In this document: positions 19,036-28,321 of the stretch, piece by piece
Layout: each line of letters opens with the position of its first letter
How positions within the stretch are numbered: position 1 is the stretch's first letter
Origin: Streptomyces asoensis
GTDB taxonomy: Bacteria > Actinomycetota > Actinomycetes > Streptomycetales > Streptomycetaceae
Assembly: GCF_016860545.1 (NCBI RefSeq)
Contig: NZ_BNEB01000005.1
Location: 2,046,001-2,110,000, forward strand
Reading direction: 5' to 3'
DNA: 64,000 nt
Program-made: the position numbers and the translations under genes
Notes under the pieces: model-generated
Database searches by the model: none
Told to the model about the DNA's origin: nothing
The model's input: the letters and a program-made list of their open reading frames with translations, nothing else

Positions 19036-19071
19036 TACTCATAAGTAGCATGGGTCCTGAGCGCGCGCTCA
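19036..19071 (+). promoter_or_regulatory. Two inverted repeats upstream of fadA
   Basis: TACTCATAAGTA at 19036-19047 has 4-bp arms around a 4-base spacer. TGAGCGCGCGCTCA at 19058-19071 is a perfect 14-bp palindrome. Both lie 50-85 bases before the thiolase start, where a TetR-type fatty-acid regulator could bind. The regulator is not encoded nearby. Confidence 0.4.
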
Positions 19072-19120
19072 GCGCTTGCGTGTCGCAGCAGTGCCATCCC
19101 GCACCTGGAGGAGAGCCATC

Positions 19121-20347
19121 GTGCCTCGTACCGTCAGGGACGTCGTCTTCGTCGACGGCGTCCGTACCCCGTTCGGCAAGGCGGGCCCGAAGGGCATCTA
19201 CCACGAGACCCGCGCCGACGACCTCGTCGTGAAGGCGATCCGGGAGCTGCTGCGCCGCAACCCCGGTCTCGACCCCAAGAAGATCGACGAGGTCGCCATC
19301 GCCGCGACCACGCAGATCGGCGACCAGGGCCTGACCATCGGCCGCACCGCCGGGATCCTGGCCGGCCTGCCGAGCTCCGTGCCCGGTTACTCCATCGACC
19401 GCATGTGCGCGGGCGCCCTGACGGCCGTCACCTCGGTCGCCGGCTCCGTCGCCTTCGGCGCCTACGACGTCGCCGTCGCCGGCGGTGTCGAGCACATGGG
19501 CCGCCACCCGATGGGTGAGGGCGTCGACCCCAACCCGCGGTTCGTCAGCGAGAAGCTGGTCGACGAGTCCGCCCTGTTCATGGGCATGACCGCCGAGAAC
19601 CTGCACGACCGCTACCCGCAGATCACCAAGCAGCGCGCCGACGAGTACGCCGTGCGCTCGCAGGAGAAGGCCGCCAAGGCGTACGCCAACGGCAAGATCC
19701 AGGCCGACCTGGTGCCGGTGTCGGTGCGCCGCACCAACGCGGAGGCCGGTGAGACGGGCTGGGGCCTGGTCACCGCCGACGAGCCGATGCGCCCGGGGAC
19801 GACGCTGGAGAGCCTCTCCGGCCTGAAGACCCCCTTCCGCGTCCACGGCCGGGTCACCGCGGGCAACGCGGCCGGTCTGAACGACGGCGCGACCGCTTCC
19901 CTGATCGCCTCCGAGGACTTCGCGCGCGAGAACGGCCTGCCGGTCAAGATGCGCCTCGTCTCGTACTCCTTCGCGGGTGTCGAGCCGGAGGTCATGGGCT
20001 ACGGCCCGATCCCGGCCACCGAGAAGGCCCTCGCCCAGGCGGGTCTGTCCATCTCCGACATCGGCCTGTTCGAGATCAACGAGGCCTTCGCCGTCCAGGT
20101 CCTGGCCTTCCTCGACCACTACGGCATCGCCGACGACGACGAGCGCGTCAACCAGTACGGCGGCGCGATCGCCTTCGGTCACCCGCTGGCGTCCTCCGGC
20201 GTCCGTCTGATGACGCAGCTGGCCCGTCAGTTCGAGGAGCAGCCGGAGGTCCGCTACGGCCTGACCACCATGTGCGTCGGCTTCGGCATGGGCGCCACGG
20301 TCGTCTGGGAGAACCCGCACTTCGAGTCCGCCGGAGGCGACAAGTGA
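19121..20347 (+). CDS. fadA: Acetyl-CoA acyltransferase (3-ketoacyl-CoA thiolase)
   Basis: The 408-residue thiolase cleaves 3-ketoacyl-CoA with CoA in the last step of beta-oxidation. The nucleophile Cys is residue 96 in SIDRMCAGALTAV. The motifs NEAFAVQ, GGAIAFGHPLASSG (catalytic His) and CVGFGMG (second Cys) are all present. The GTG start (MPRTVRDVVFVDGVRTPFG) has a GGAGGAGA ribosome site about 8 bases upstream; a further upstream frame lacks family similarity. It overlaps fadB by a GTGA junction, giving a two-gene fatty-acid oxidation operon. Confidence 0.93.
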   Translation: MPRTVRDVVFVDGVRTPFGKAGPKGIYHETRADDLVVKAIRELLRRNPGLDPKKIDEVAIAATTQIGDQGLTIGRTAGILAGLPSSVPGYSIDRMCAGALTAVTSVAGSVAFGAYDVAVAGGVEHMGRHPMGEGVDPNPRFVSEKLVDESALFMGMTAENLHDRYPQITKQRADEYAVRSQEKAAKAYANGKIQADLVPVSVRRTNAEAGETGWGLVTADEPMRPGTTLESLSGLKTPFRVHGRVTAGNAAGLNDGATASLIASEDFARENGLPVKMRLVSYSFAGVEPEVMGYGPIPATEKALAQAGLSISDIGLFEINEAFAVQVLAFLDHYGIADDDERVNQYGGAIAFGHPLASSGVRLMTQLARQFEEQPEVRYGLTTMCVGFGMGATVVWENPHFESAGGDK

Positions 20348-22485
20348 GCACCACCACCGCTGAGCTCCTGAAGGGCGCGGCCGAGCTGTTCCCGGACGAG
20401 GTCGTCACCCAGGCGCACGTACGCCACCTGGACCTGCCGTTCGGCGCGGGGCGCTTCGCCCTGATCACGCTCGACAACGGTTTCGACCACACCAAGCCGA
20501 CCACCTTCGGCCCGCAGTCGCTGGCCAACCTCGACCTGGCGATCGACCAGGTCGAGAAGGAGGCCGCGGCGGGCGAGATCGTCGGCGCCGGCATCACCGG
20601 CAAGCCGTTCATCTTCGCCGTCGGCGCCGACCTGAAGGGCGTCGAGCTCCTCAAGGAGCACAAGGACGCGCTCGCCATCGGCAAGGGCGGCCACGAGGTC
20701 TTCAAGCGCCTCGCGGGCCTCGCGGTCCCGACCTTCGCCTACTACAACGGCGCGGCGATGGGCGGTGGCGTCGAGGTCGGCCTGCACTGCCGGTACCGCA
20801 CGGTGTCCGCGGCGCTGCCCGCGTTCTCGCTGCCCGAGGTCTTCCTCGGTCTGGTCCCCGGCTGGGGCGGCTGCACGCTGCTGCCGAACCTGATCGGCGC
20901 GGACAAGGCCGTCTCGGTGATCATCGAGAACTCGCTCAACCAGAACAAGCAGCTCAAGGGTGTCCAGGTCTACGAACTGGGCATCGCCGACGCCCTGTTC
21001 GAGGGCGCCGACTTCCTGGAGCAGTCGCTGATCTGGACGGCGTCCGTCCTCAAGGGCGAGATCGTCGTCGACCGCCCGGTGATCGACCGCGGTGAGGCCT
21101 GGGACCAGGCCGTCGCGCGCGGCCGGTCCGTCGCGGACGGCAAGGTGCACGGCGCCGCCCCGGCCGCCTACCGTGCCCTCGACATCATCGCCGCCGCCAA
21201 GAACGGCGACCTCCAGCAGGGCTACGACGCCGAGGACGTGGCGCTCGCCGACCTGATCATGGGCGGCGAACTGCGCTCCGGCATCTACGCGTTCAACCTG
21301 GTGCAGAAGCGCGGCAAGCGGCCGGCCGGCGCCCCGGACAAGTCCCTGGCCCGCCCGGTCACCAAGGTCGGCGTGGTGGGCGCGGGCCTGATGGCCTCGC
21401 AGCTCGCCCTGCTGTTCCTGCGCCGCCTCGAGGTACCGGTCGTGCTGACCGACATCGACCAGGAGCGCGTCGACAAGGGTGTGGGCTACGTCCACGCCGA
21501 GATCGACAAGCTGCTCGGCAAGGGCCGGATCAACCAGGACAAGGCCAACCGCCTCAAGGCGCTGGTCTCCGGTGTGCTGGACAAGGCCGAGGGCTTCTCC
21601 GACGCGGACTTCGTCATCGAGGCCGTGTTCGAGGAGATCGGCGTCAAGCAGCAGGTGTTCGCGGAGGTCGAGGCGGTCGCCCCGGCGCACGCGATCTTCG
21701 CCACCAACACCTCCTCGCTGTCGGTCTCCGAGATGGCGTCGAAGCTGAAGCACCCCGAGCGGGTCGTGGGCTTCCACTTCTTCAACCCGGTCGCGATCCT
21801 TCCGCTGCTGGAGATCGTGCGCGGCGAGCAGACCGACGACGCCTCGCTGGCCACCGCCTTCGCCGTCGCCAAGAAGCTGAAGAAGACCGCGGTCCTGGTC
21901 AAGGACGCCCCGGCGTTCGTCGTGAACCGCATCCTGACCCGCTTCATGGGCGAGGTGCAGAACGTCATCGACGAGGGCACCCCGGTCGAGGTCGCGGAGA
22001 AGGCGGTGGAGCCGCTCGGCCTGCCGATGTCCCCGCTGGTCCTCCTCGAGCTGGTCGGCCCGGCGATCGGTCTGCACGTCTCGGAGACGCTCAACCGGGC
22101 GTTCCCGGACCGCTTCACGGTCTCCCCGAACCTCGCGGCCGTCGTCAAGGCGGGCAAGCGCGGCTTCTACGTCTACTCCGCCGAGAACGGCTTCAAGCCG
22201 GAGCTGGACCCCGAGGTCTCCGCGCTCCTGAAGCAGGGCGACACCGTCCTGACGGAGGAGCAGGTGCGGGCGCGCGTCCTGGACGCGGTGGCGCAGGAGA
22301 TCGGGCTCATGCTCGACGAGGGTGTCGTCGCCGAGGCGCAGGACATCGACCTCTGCCTGATCACGGGCGCCGGCTGGCCCTTCCACCTGGGCGGCATCAC
22401 GCCGTACCTGGACCGCGAGGGTGTCTCGGAGCGGGTGAACGGCAAGAAGTTCCTGGCGCCGGGCGTGGCCTCGGTGCCCGCGTGA
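20344..22485 (+). CDS. fadB: Fatty-acid oxidation multifunctional protein (enoyl-CoA hydratase / 3-hydroxyacyl-CoA dehydrogenase)
   Basis: The 713-residue protein fuses an enoyl-CoA hydratase/isomerase domain (about 1-250, with ITGKPFIFAVGADLKGVE and GAAMGGGVEVGLHCRYR) to a 3-hydroxyacyl-CoA dehydrogenase. The latter has an NAD-binding motif VGVVGAGLMASQLA near residue 343 and the catalytic HFFNPV segment. A C-terminal helical domain follows. It converts trans-2-enoyl-CoA to 3-ketoacyl-CoA, the substrate for the thiolase encoded just before it. The GTG start overlaps the fadA stop. A strong terminator follows. Confidence 0.93.
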   Translation: MSTTTAELLKGAAELFPDEVVTQAHVRHLDLPFGAGRFALITLDNGFDHTKPTTFGPQSLANLDLAIDQVEKEAAAGEIVGAGITGKPFIFAVGADLKGVELLKEHKDALAIGKGGHEVFKRLAGLAVPTFAYYNGAAMGGGVEVGLHCRYRTVSAALPAFSLPEVFLGLVPGWGGCTLLPNLIGADKAVSVIIENSLNQNKQLKGVQVYELGIADALFEGADFLEQSLIWTASVLKGEIVVDRPVIDRGEAWDQAVARGRSVADGKVHGAAPAAYRALDIIAAAKNGDLQQGYDAEDVALADLIMGGELRSGIYAFNLVQKRGKRPAGAPDKSLARPVTKVGVVGAGLMASQLALLFLRRLEVPVVLTDIDQERVDKGVGYVHAEIDKLLGKGRINQDKANRLKALVSGVLDKAEGFSDADFVIEAVFEEIGVKQQVFAEVEAVAPAHAIFATNTSSLSVSEMASKLKHPERVVGFHFFNPVAILPLLEIVRGEQTDDASLATAFAVAKKLKKTAVLVKDAPAFVVNRILTRFMGEVQNVIDEGTPVEVAEKAVEPLGLPMSPLVLLELVGPAIGLHVSETLNRAFPDRFTVSPNLAAVVKAGKRGFYVYSAENGFKPELDPEVSALLKQGDTVLTEEQVRARVLDAVAQEIGLMLDEGVVAEAQDIDLCLITGAGWPFHLGGITPYLDREGVSERVNGKKFLAPGVASVPA

Positions 22486-22514
22486 CACCGTGACCGCCCT
22501 GCCCCGCAGGACAT

Positions 22515-22551
22515 GAGAAGAGGGCTCCCGCTCGGCGGGGGCCCTCTTCTC
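22515..22551 (+). terminator. Terminator of the fadAB operon
   Basis: A perfect 11-bp stem (GAGAAGAGGGC / GCCCTCTTCTC) with further inner pairing begins 30 bases after the fadB stop. Confidence 0.8.
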
Positions 22552-22661
22552 GCACGCCGCCCCGCGGGCCGCGCCCGCACGGGACGGCGGTCAGTGCCTC
22601 GCGGCCGTCACACGGAGGCCGTCGTGCGGTGGCCGTCACGCGGGGCGTGACGCGGGGGCCG

Positions 22662-23678
22662 TCACACCGTGCGCCAGGCCGTCAGAGCCAGGCCGGGCTC
22701 GTCCTTGCGGCGGGTGAGCCGGAGGTCACCGGTCGACGGGGACAGGGCCGCCGCGACCACCCGGCCCTCGTGGTCCTTCGCGAGCGCCACCACGGCGTCC
22801 TCGGGCAGCTGCGGGCCCGACTCGGCCCACCAGGCGCCCGCCGACTCCCGCTCGGTCGGATACGCGGCGAAGGCCACCCGGCCGCTCGCCGAGCGCTGCG
22901 CCAGCAACGTGCAGTCGTGACCGTCGAGTTCGGTGCGGATCGCCGCCACCGGGCCGTCTCCGGCGGCCGGAAGCACCCGGACGGGGTCACCGCCGGGACG
23001 CCAGGCGCACACATCGCCGCTCTCGTCGGTGTAGAAGAGCGTGGTGTGCTCCGCGGAGGTGGCCAGCGCCCGCAGCGTGCGGGGCCGCACCGGTGTCCGC
23101 AGCGGCTCCTGGAGCACCGGCTGGGCGCCCGCCGCCGCCTGGCGCCAGTGCAGGATGCCGCCGGACACGGCCGCGTACGCCTGGACGAGGCCGGACTCCC
23201 CCGTCACCGCGACCGGCGGGCCCTCGACGCCCTGCCCCTTCAGGTCGCGCCAGGGGTCCCAGCCGCCCTTCTCCTTCTGGGCGACCATGCACAGTCCCGT
23301 CCCGATGTTGCGGGCGAAGACGTGCGCCCGTCCCTGGGCGTCCACGGCGACGGCGGGCGTACCGGTGCGGTCGCCCTTCTTGTTGGGGTGGCCGACGGGT
23401 GCCCAGTCCAGGGCGGCGAGCAGCGGCCTGAAGTGCGTGCAGTGCACCAGGCCGGCCTCCCCCTTCACCGTCGGCCGCCAGGCGGCGAGGTGGGCGTAGC
23501 CGTCGGCGCCCTGTCCGACGGCCGCGCCCGGGTGGACCTTCTGGTCGCCGCCCAGCGTGCGCGGAGCGTCCCACGACCCGCCCGGGAGGTGTTCCGCCCG
23601 GCACAGGACGCCGTCGTCCGACGTCAGATAGACACTGAGCCGCCCGTCGCGGCCGCGTATGAGCCAGTCGCCGTTCAC
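22662..23678 (-). CDS. Beta-propeller-like hypothetical protein
   Basis: The 338-residue protein has no signal peptide and no known catalytic motif. It is made of repeating 40-50-residue units with W/G-rich beta strands (DWLIRGRDGRLSVYLTSDDG, GHPNKKGDRTGTPAVAVD, TLFYTDESGDVCAWRPGGD), which suggests a PLL- or lectin-like beta-propeller fold. A carbohydrate-binding or scaffold role is possible but not shown. It follows the fadAB terminator on the opposite strand and is divergent from the NYN-domain gene, with a 78-base shared promoter gap. Confidence 0.7.
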   Translation of the reverse strand: MNGDWLIRGRDGRLSVYLTSDDGVLCRAEHLPGGSWDAPRTLGGDQKVHPGAAVGQGADGYAHLAAWRPTVKGEAGLVHCTHFRPLLAALDWAPVGHPNKKGDRTGTPAVAVDAQGRAHVFARNIGTGLCMVAQKEKGGWDPWRDLKGQGVEGPPVAVTGESGLVQAYAAVSGGILHWRQAAAGAQPVLQEPLRTPVRPRTLRALATSAEHTTLFYTDESGDVCAWRPGGDPVRVLPAAGDGPVAAIRTELDGHDCTLLAQRSASGRVAFAAYPTERESAGAWWAESGPQLPEDAVVALAKDHEGRVVAAALSPSTGDLRLTRRKDEPGLALTAWRTV

Positions 23679-23756
23679 CCGGTCACTTTATGACGGGCCC
23701 TTCCGGCGCCCGCGCGAGGGTCACTTCCCGGGTCGGGGCCGTGCGACCCTGGGCCC

Positions 23757-24131
23757 ATGGACGACGCCCCGCCCGCGCTGCTCGTGATCGTCGACGCCGC
23801 GAACGTCGTCGGGTCGGTGCCCGACGGCTGGTGGCGCGACCGGCGGGCCGCCGCGGAGCGGCTGCGCGACCTGCTGGCGGCGCGGGGCCTGCGCGGTCAC
23901 GAGGGGCCGACGGAGATCGTGCTCGTCGTGGAGGGCGCGGCCCGCGGGGTGGAGCCCGTGCCCGGGGTGCGGGTGGAGGCGGCGCCGGGAAGCGGGGACG
24001 ACCGGATCGTCGAGCTGGTCGCCGGATCCGCCGGGCGCCCCCGCGTGGTCGTCACGGCCGACCGCGAACTGCGCCGCCGGGTCACGGCCCTCGGCGCCGA
24101 CGTGACGGGCCCACGCACGGTCCACGGCTGA
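23757..24131 (+). CDS. NYN/PIN-like domain protein
   Basis: The 124-residue protein resembles the NYN branch of PIN-like nucleases. It has an early LLVIVDAANVVGS with the first acidic ligand, a central GSGDDRIVELV and a late VVVTADRELRRRV, which together place the expected Asp cluster. This layout suggests a small metal-dependent RNase or a related nucleotide-binding protein. No antitoxin-like gene adjoins it, so a toxin-antitoxin role is not supported. It is divergent from the beta-propeller gene. Function is inferred from fold only. Confidence 0.75.
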   Translation: MDDAPPALLVIVDAANVVGSVPDGWWRDRRAAAERLRDLLAARGLRGHEGPTEIVLVVEGAARGVEPVPGVRVEAAPGSGDDRIVELVAGSAGRPRVVVTADRELRRRVTALGADVTGPRTVHG

Positions 24132-24190
24132 CCGGACCGGGTCTGCGCCACCGGTTCTCGCGCCGGAACGCTCCCGGACCGCCCGGGCTC

Positions 24191-24460
24191 GAGGCTGAAC
24201 GGGCCCCGGCGCCCGGGCGGACGGCCGGGGCCGGGGCGGCCCCACCAGGGGCCGGGACAGCGGCGCGCCGGGGCCGCGACGGCCCCACCGGGGCCCGCGA
24301 CGGCGACAGGCCGGGGCGGCGCCACCAGGGCCCGTGACAACGACTGGCCGGGGCGGTGCCACCGGGGGCCGTGACGACTACTGGCCGGTTCCGCGCCAGC
24401 GTCGGGCGCGGGACCGGCCCGCGGCTGAACGGGCCCAGGTGCCCGGGCGGGCGGCCGGGG
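24191..24460. repeat. Intergenic repeat block: 40-bp direct repeats around 37-bp tandem units
   Basis: The 422-base gap between the NYN gene and the permease has no credible gene. Two 40-bp direct repeats lie at 24191-24230 and 24421-24460 (36 of 40 identical, both containing GGCTGAACGGGCCC). Between them are tandem GCCGGGGCGG units. The clearest pair are 37 bp each, at 24310-24346 and 24347-24383, and two more diverged copies precede them. The block can form many GC hairpins. It may be a termination zone for the convergent flanking genes or a decaying duplication. Confidence 0.75.
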
Positions 24461-24553
24461 GGCGGGGCCGGGGCTGTGTGGGGGCGCGGGTCCGGTTCGC
24501 GGGCGGCCCCGCCGGGGCGTGGGCGGCGTGGTTGACCGGGCCGTCCGGACCGG

Positions 24554-26044
24554 TCAGGCGGCGGGGGTCTCCTCGTGGCGCTCCAGACGGCTGTGGGAGC
24601 GGCCGTAGAGGAAGTACACGACGAAGCCGATGACCATCCAGATGCCGAACCGCAGCCAGGTCTCGGCGGGCAGGTTGAGCATCAGCCACAGCGAGGCGCA
24701 GACCGACAGGATCGGCAGGAAGGGGACCCACGGTGTGCGGAAGGACCGGGGCAGGTCGGGGCGCGACCTGCGCAGGATGATCACGCCGATCGCGACGACG
24801 ATGAAGGCGAACAGGGTGCCGATGTTCACCAGCTCGGCGAGCTCGCTGAGGCTGGTGAAGCCGGCCAGGATCGCGATGAGCACGCCGAGCAGGATGGTCG
24901 GCCGGTGCGGGGTCTTGAACCGCGGGTGGACGTGGGAGAAGAAGCGCGGCAGCAGCCCGTCGCGGCTCATGGCGAAGAAGACCCGGGTCTGGCCGAGCAG
25001 CAGGATCATGCAGACGGTCGTCAGGCCGACGGCGGCGCCGAAGCTGATGAATCCGGCGAACCAGGGGTGCCCGGTGGCCTTGAAGGCGTCGGCGAGCGGG
25101 GCGCTCACGGACAGCTTGGTGTAGTGCTCCATCCCGGTGACGACGATCGAGACGGCGACGTAGAGGACCGTGCAGATGACGAGCGAGCCGATGATGCCGC
25201 GGGGCATGTCGCGCTGCGGGTTCCTGGTCTCCTCGGCGGCGGTGGCGACGACGTCGAAGCCGATGAAGGCGAAGAAGACGACGGAGGCGGCGGTGAAGAT
25301 GCCCATCACGCCGAAGTTGGACGGCGCCCAGCCGAAGATCAGCTGGATCAGCGGGGCCTTGAGGCCGCCGCCCGCGTCGACGGCCTGGGCCTTCGGGATG
25401 AACGGGTCGTAGTTGTCGCCGTGGATGAAGAAGGCGCCCGCGACGATCACGGTCAGGACGACGATCACCTTGATGGCGACGACGACGGAGGTGACCCGCG
25501 CGGAGAGCTTCGTGCCGACCACGAGGATCGCGGTGAGCAGCAGGACGAGGCCGGCGGCGAGGATGTCGAAGCCGAAGCCGTCGGCCCCCTCCCGGCCGCT
25601 GAGCGCCGCCGGCAGGTGCCAGCCCGCGTTGTCGAGCAGCGAGGCGATGTATCCGGACCAGCCGACGGCCACCACCGCCGTGCCGAGCGCGAACTCCAGG
25701 ACCAGGTCCCAGCCGATGATCCAGGCGGGGAGTTCGCCGAGGGAGGCGTACGAGAAGGTGTACGCCGAGCCGGCCACCGGCACGGTGGAGGCGAACTCGG
25801 CGTAGCAGAGCGCGGCGAGCGCGCAGACGACCCCGGCCACCACGAAGGCCAGGGCGACGGCGGGACCGGCGTTGTTCTTGGCGACCGTGCCGGTGAGGAC
25901 GAAGATGCCGGTGCCGATGATGACGCCGACGCCGAAGACGGTGAGGTCCAGCGCGGACAGGGATTTCCTGAGCGCATGCTCGGGTTCCTCGGTATCGAGG
26001 ATGGACTGCTCGACCTTCTTCGTCCGGAAGAGGGTGCTGCTCAC
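24554..26044 (-). CDS. APC-family amino acid permease
   Basis: The 496-residue permease of the amino acid-polyamine-organocation superfamily has about 12-13 membrane helices. Family signatures are the first-helix GVGVIIGTGIFVLTG and the loop AAEETRNPQRDMPRGIIGSL. The length and the pattern suggest a cationic amino acid transporter-like (YfnA/CAT) exchanger or proton symporter. The exact amino acid is not predictable. It lies downstream of dxs on the same strand but behind a strong hairpin, so it probably has its own promoter. Confidence 0.88.
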   Translation of the reverse strand: MSSTLFRTKKVEQSILDTEEPEHALRKSLSALDLTVFGVGVIIGTGIFVLTGTVAKNNAGPAVALAFVVAGVVCALAALCYAEFASTVPVAGSAYTFSYASLGELPAWIIGWDLVLEFALGTAVVAVGWSGYIASLLDNAGWHLPAALSGREGADGFGFDILAAGLVLLLTAILVVGTKLSARVTSVVVAIKVIVVLTVIVAGAFFIHGDNYDPFIPKAQAVDAGGGLKAPLIQLIFGWAPSNFGVMGIFTAASVVFFAFIGFDVVATAAEETRNPQRDMPRGIIGSLVICTVLYVAVSIVVTGMEHYTKLSVSAPLADAFKATGHPWFAGFISFGAAVGLTTVCMILLLGQTRVFFAMSRDGLLPRFFSHVHPRFKTPHRPTILLGVLIAILAGFTSLSELAELVNIGTLFAFIVVAIGVIILRRSRPDLPRSFRTPWVPFLPILSVCASLWLMLNLPAETWLRFGIWMVIGFVVYFLYGRSHSRLERHEETPAA

Positions 26045-26125
26045 GGGTTACCTCCCACGCTGCGTCGTCCTCGACATGATCGAGAGGGGGCGTAGACCGT
26101 ATGCCCCGACGCGGGCCGGTTAACG

Positions 26126-26175
26126 CGAATGGACCGGTTCCACCACTCTTCTCCGTGGTGGAACCGGTCCATTCG
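26126..26175 (-). terminator. Terminator of dxs (21-bp perfect stem)
   Basis: Arms 26126-26146 and 26155-26175 are perfect reverse complements with an 8-base loop (TCTTCTCC). The hairpin lies 26 bases after the dxs stop and upstream of the permease start. It is among the longest perfect stems in the window. Confidence 0.85.
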
Positions 26176-26200
26176 GGCGGCTCGGCGTGCCCGGCGGGCG

Positions 26201-28129
26201 TCAGTCGCGGGCGGACTCCACGGAGTCGGCCTCCGCGGCCGCCGGGTTGCCGTACCGGCCGTCGAGCTTGGACACCAGACCGGTGACCTGGCGGGCGATG
26301 TCGGGGGCGGTGAGCCCGATCTCGGCCATGACCTCCGCGCGGGAGGCGTGGTCGAGGAAGCGGGGCGGGATGCCGAAGTCGCGCAGCGGGACGTCGACGC
26401 CCGCGTCGCGCAGCGCCTGGGCGATCGCCGACCCGACGCCCCCGACCCGGGAGTTGTCCTCGACCGTCACGACCACCCGGTGCCGCTCGGCGAGCGGGGC
26501 CATGGCCTCGTCGACGGGCTTGACCCAGCGCGGGTCCACGACGGTGGTGGTGATGCCCTGGCGGTCGAGGAGCGTCGCGATCTCCAGGCACATCGGGGCG
26601 AGGGCGCCCACGGAGACGAGCAGCACGTCCGGCGTGTCGGTGCCGCTCTCGCGCAGCACGTCCATGCCGCCGACGCGCCCCACGGCGGGCACGGCGGGGC
26701 CGACGGCGCCCTTGGAGAAGCGGACGACGGTCGGGGCGTCCTCCACCTGGACGGCCTCGCGCAACTGGGCGCGGACCTGGTCGGCGTCGCGCGGGGCGGC
26801 GAGCCTGAGGCCGGGGACGACCTGGAGGATCGACATGTCCCACATACCGTTGTGGGAGGCGCCGTCGGTGCCGGTGACACCGGCCCGGTCCAGGACGAAC
26901 GTCACACCGCACTTGTGCAGGGCGACGTCCATCAGGACCTGGTCGAAGGCCCGGTTGAGGAAGGTGGCGTACACCGCGAACACCGGGTGCAGCCCGCCCG
27001 CGGCCAGTCCCGCGGCGGAGACGGCGGCGTGCTGCTCGGCGATGCCGACGTCGTAGATGCGGTGCGGGAAGGTGTCCGCGAACTTCTTCAGTCCGACCGG
27101 CTGGAGCATCGCCGCCGTGATCGCGACGATGTCCTCCCGCTCCTTGCCGAGCTCGACCATCTCGTCGCCGAAGACCGAGGTCCAGTCGGCGCCCGAGGCC
27201 TTGATCGGCAGACCGGTGTCGGGGTGGATGGGGCCGATGCCGTGGAAGCGGTCCGCCTCGTCCTGGAGGGCGGGCTGGTAGCCGCGGCCCTTCTCGGTGA
27301 GGCAGTGCACGATGACGGGGCCGCCGAAGCGCTTGGCGCGGGCCAGCGCGGACTCCAGGGCCTCGATGTCGTGGCCGTCGATCGGGCCGACGTACTTCAG
27401 TCCGAGGTCCTCGAACATGCCCTGGGGGGCGATGAAGTCCTTGAGGCCCTTCTTGGCGCCGTGCAGGGTCTCGTAGAGCGGCCGGCCGACGACCGGGGTG
27501 CGCTCCAGGAGGTCCTTGCCGCGGGCGAGGAAGCGCTCGTAGCCGTCGGTCGTGCGCAGGGTCGCGAGGTGGTTGGCGAGACCGCCGATGGTCGGCGCGT
27601 AACTGCGCTCGTTGTCGTTGACGACGATGACCAGCGGCCGGTCCCCGTCGGCGATGTTGTTCAGCGCCTCCCAGGCCATACCGCCGGTGAGCGCCCCGTC
27701 ACCGATGACGGCGACCACGTGGTCGCCGCGGTCGAGGATCTGGTTGGCCTTGGCGAGACCGTCGGCCCAGCCGAGCACCGTGGAGGCGTGGCTGTTCTCG
27801 ATGACGTCGTGCTCGGACTCCGCCTGCGAGGGGTAGCCGGACAGGCCGCCCTTCATCTTCAGCCGTGAGAAGTCCTGCCTGCCGGTGAGCAGCTTGTGCA
27901 CGTAGGACTGGTGGCCGGTGTCCCACAGCACCTTGTCCTTCGGGGACTCGAAGACCCGGTGCAGGGCGATGGTGAGCTCGACCACGCCGAGGTTGGGGCC
28001 CAGGTGGCCACCGGTCTTGGAGACGGCGTCGACGAGGAAGGTCCGGATCTCCCCTGCCAGCTTCTCCAGCTCCTCCAGGCTGAGCCGGTCCAGATCGCGC
28101 GGTCCCCTGATGCGGGTCAGCAGCGGCAC
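26201..28129 (-). CDS. dxs: 1-deoxy-D-xylulose-5-phosphate synthase
   Basis: The 642-residue thiamine-diphosphate enzyme condenses pyruvate and glyceraldehyde 3-phosphate, the first step of the MEP isoprenoid pathway. The family start is seen in [20 protein letters not shown]. The ThDP motif begins at [16 protein letters not shown], and the transketolase-type C-terminal half contains [18 protein letters not shown] and [15 protein letters not shown]. The GTG start is chosen because AGGAGG lies 6 bases upstream; a longer frame upstream reads into promoter sequence. A large hairpin terminates it. Confidence 0.95.
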   Translation of the reverse strand: MPLLTRIRGPRDLDRLSLEELEKLAGEIRTFLVDAVSKTGGHLGPNLGVVELTIALHRVFESPKDKVLWDTGHQSYVHKLLTGRQDFSRLKMKGGLSGYPSQAESEHDVIENSHASTVLGWADGLAKANQILDRGDHVVAVIGDGALTGGMAWEALNNIADGDRPLVIVVNDNERSYAPTIGGLANHLATLRTTDGYERFLARGKDLLERTPVVGRPLYETLHGAKKGLKDFIAPQGMFEDLGLKYVGPIDGHDIEALESALARAKRFGGPVIVHCLTEKGRGYQPALQDEADRFHGIGPIHPDTGLPIKASGADWTSVFGDEMVELGKEREDIVAITAAMLQPVGLKKFADTFPHRIYDVGIAEQHAAVSAAGLAAGGLHPVFAVYATFLNRAFDQVLMDVALHKCGVTFVLDRAGVTGTDGASHNGMWDMSILQVVPGLRLAAPRDADQVRAQLREAVQVEDAPTVVRFSKGAVGPAVPAVGRVGGMDVLRESGTDTPDVLLVSVGALAPMCLEIATLLDRQGITTTVVDPRWVKPVDEAMAPLAERHRVVVTVEDNSRVGGVGSAIAQALRDAGVDVPLRDFGIPPRFLDHASRAEVMAEIGLTAPDIARQVTGLVSKLDGRYGNPAAAEADSVESARD

Positions 28130-28272
28130 CCGTGCCTCCTTGCGTAAAAGCTGATCGAGCTGTTGCCGGGCTCGTCGAAGTCTAATGTTCCGCCCGGGCG
28201 TCCGGTGTCCGGCCCGGGGGTCCGGTGTCACGCGAACGGCAGTACCCAGGATCGGCCCTCCCTATGACACGA

Positions 28273-28305
28273 CTGTGCCCGGCATCGCGGGGATGCCGGG
28301 CACAG
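28273..28305 (-). terminator. Terminator of the xylFGH operon
   Basis: A perfect 14-bp stem (CTGTGCCCGGCATC / GATGCCGGGCACAG) with a 5-base loop begins 17 bases after the xylH stop. Confidence 0.8.
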
Positions 28306-28321
28306 CGGGTCACCAGGAGCG

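Noticed and set aside
23757-24131. NYN/PIN protein as a toxin of a toxin-antitoxin pair
   Set aside because: No small antitoxin-like gene lies next to it; both neighbours are larger unrelated genes or repeats.
24191-24460. Repeat block as a CRISPR array
   Set aside because: Units are adjoining or irregular, with no regular unique spacers and no cas genes.
26129-27868. 579-codon frame antisense to dxs
   Set aside because: Mirror of dxs codon bias, with no recognisable domain.
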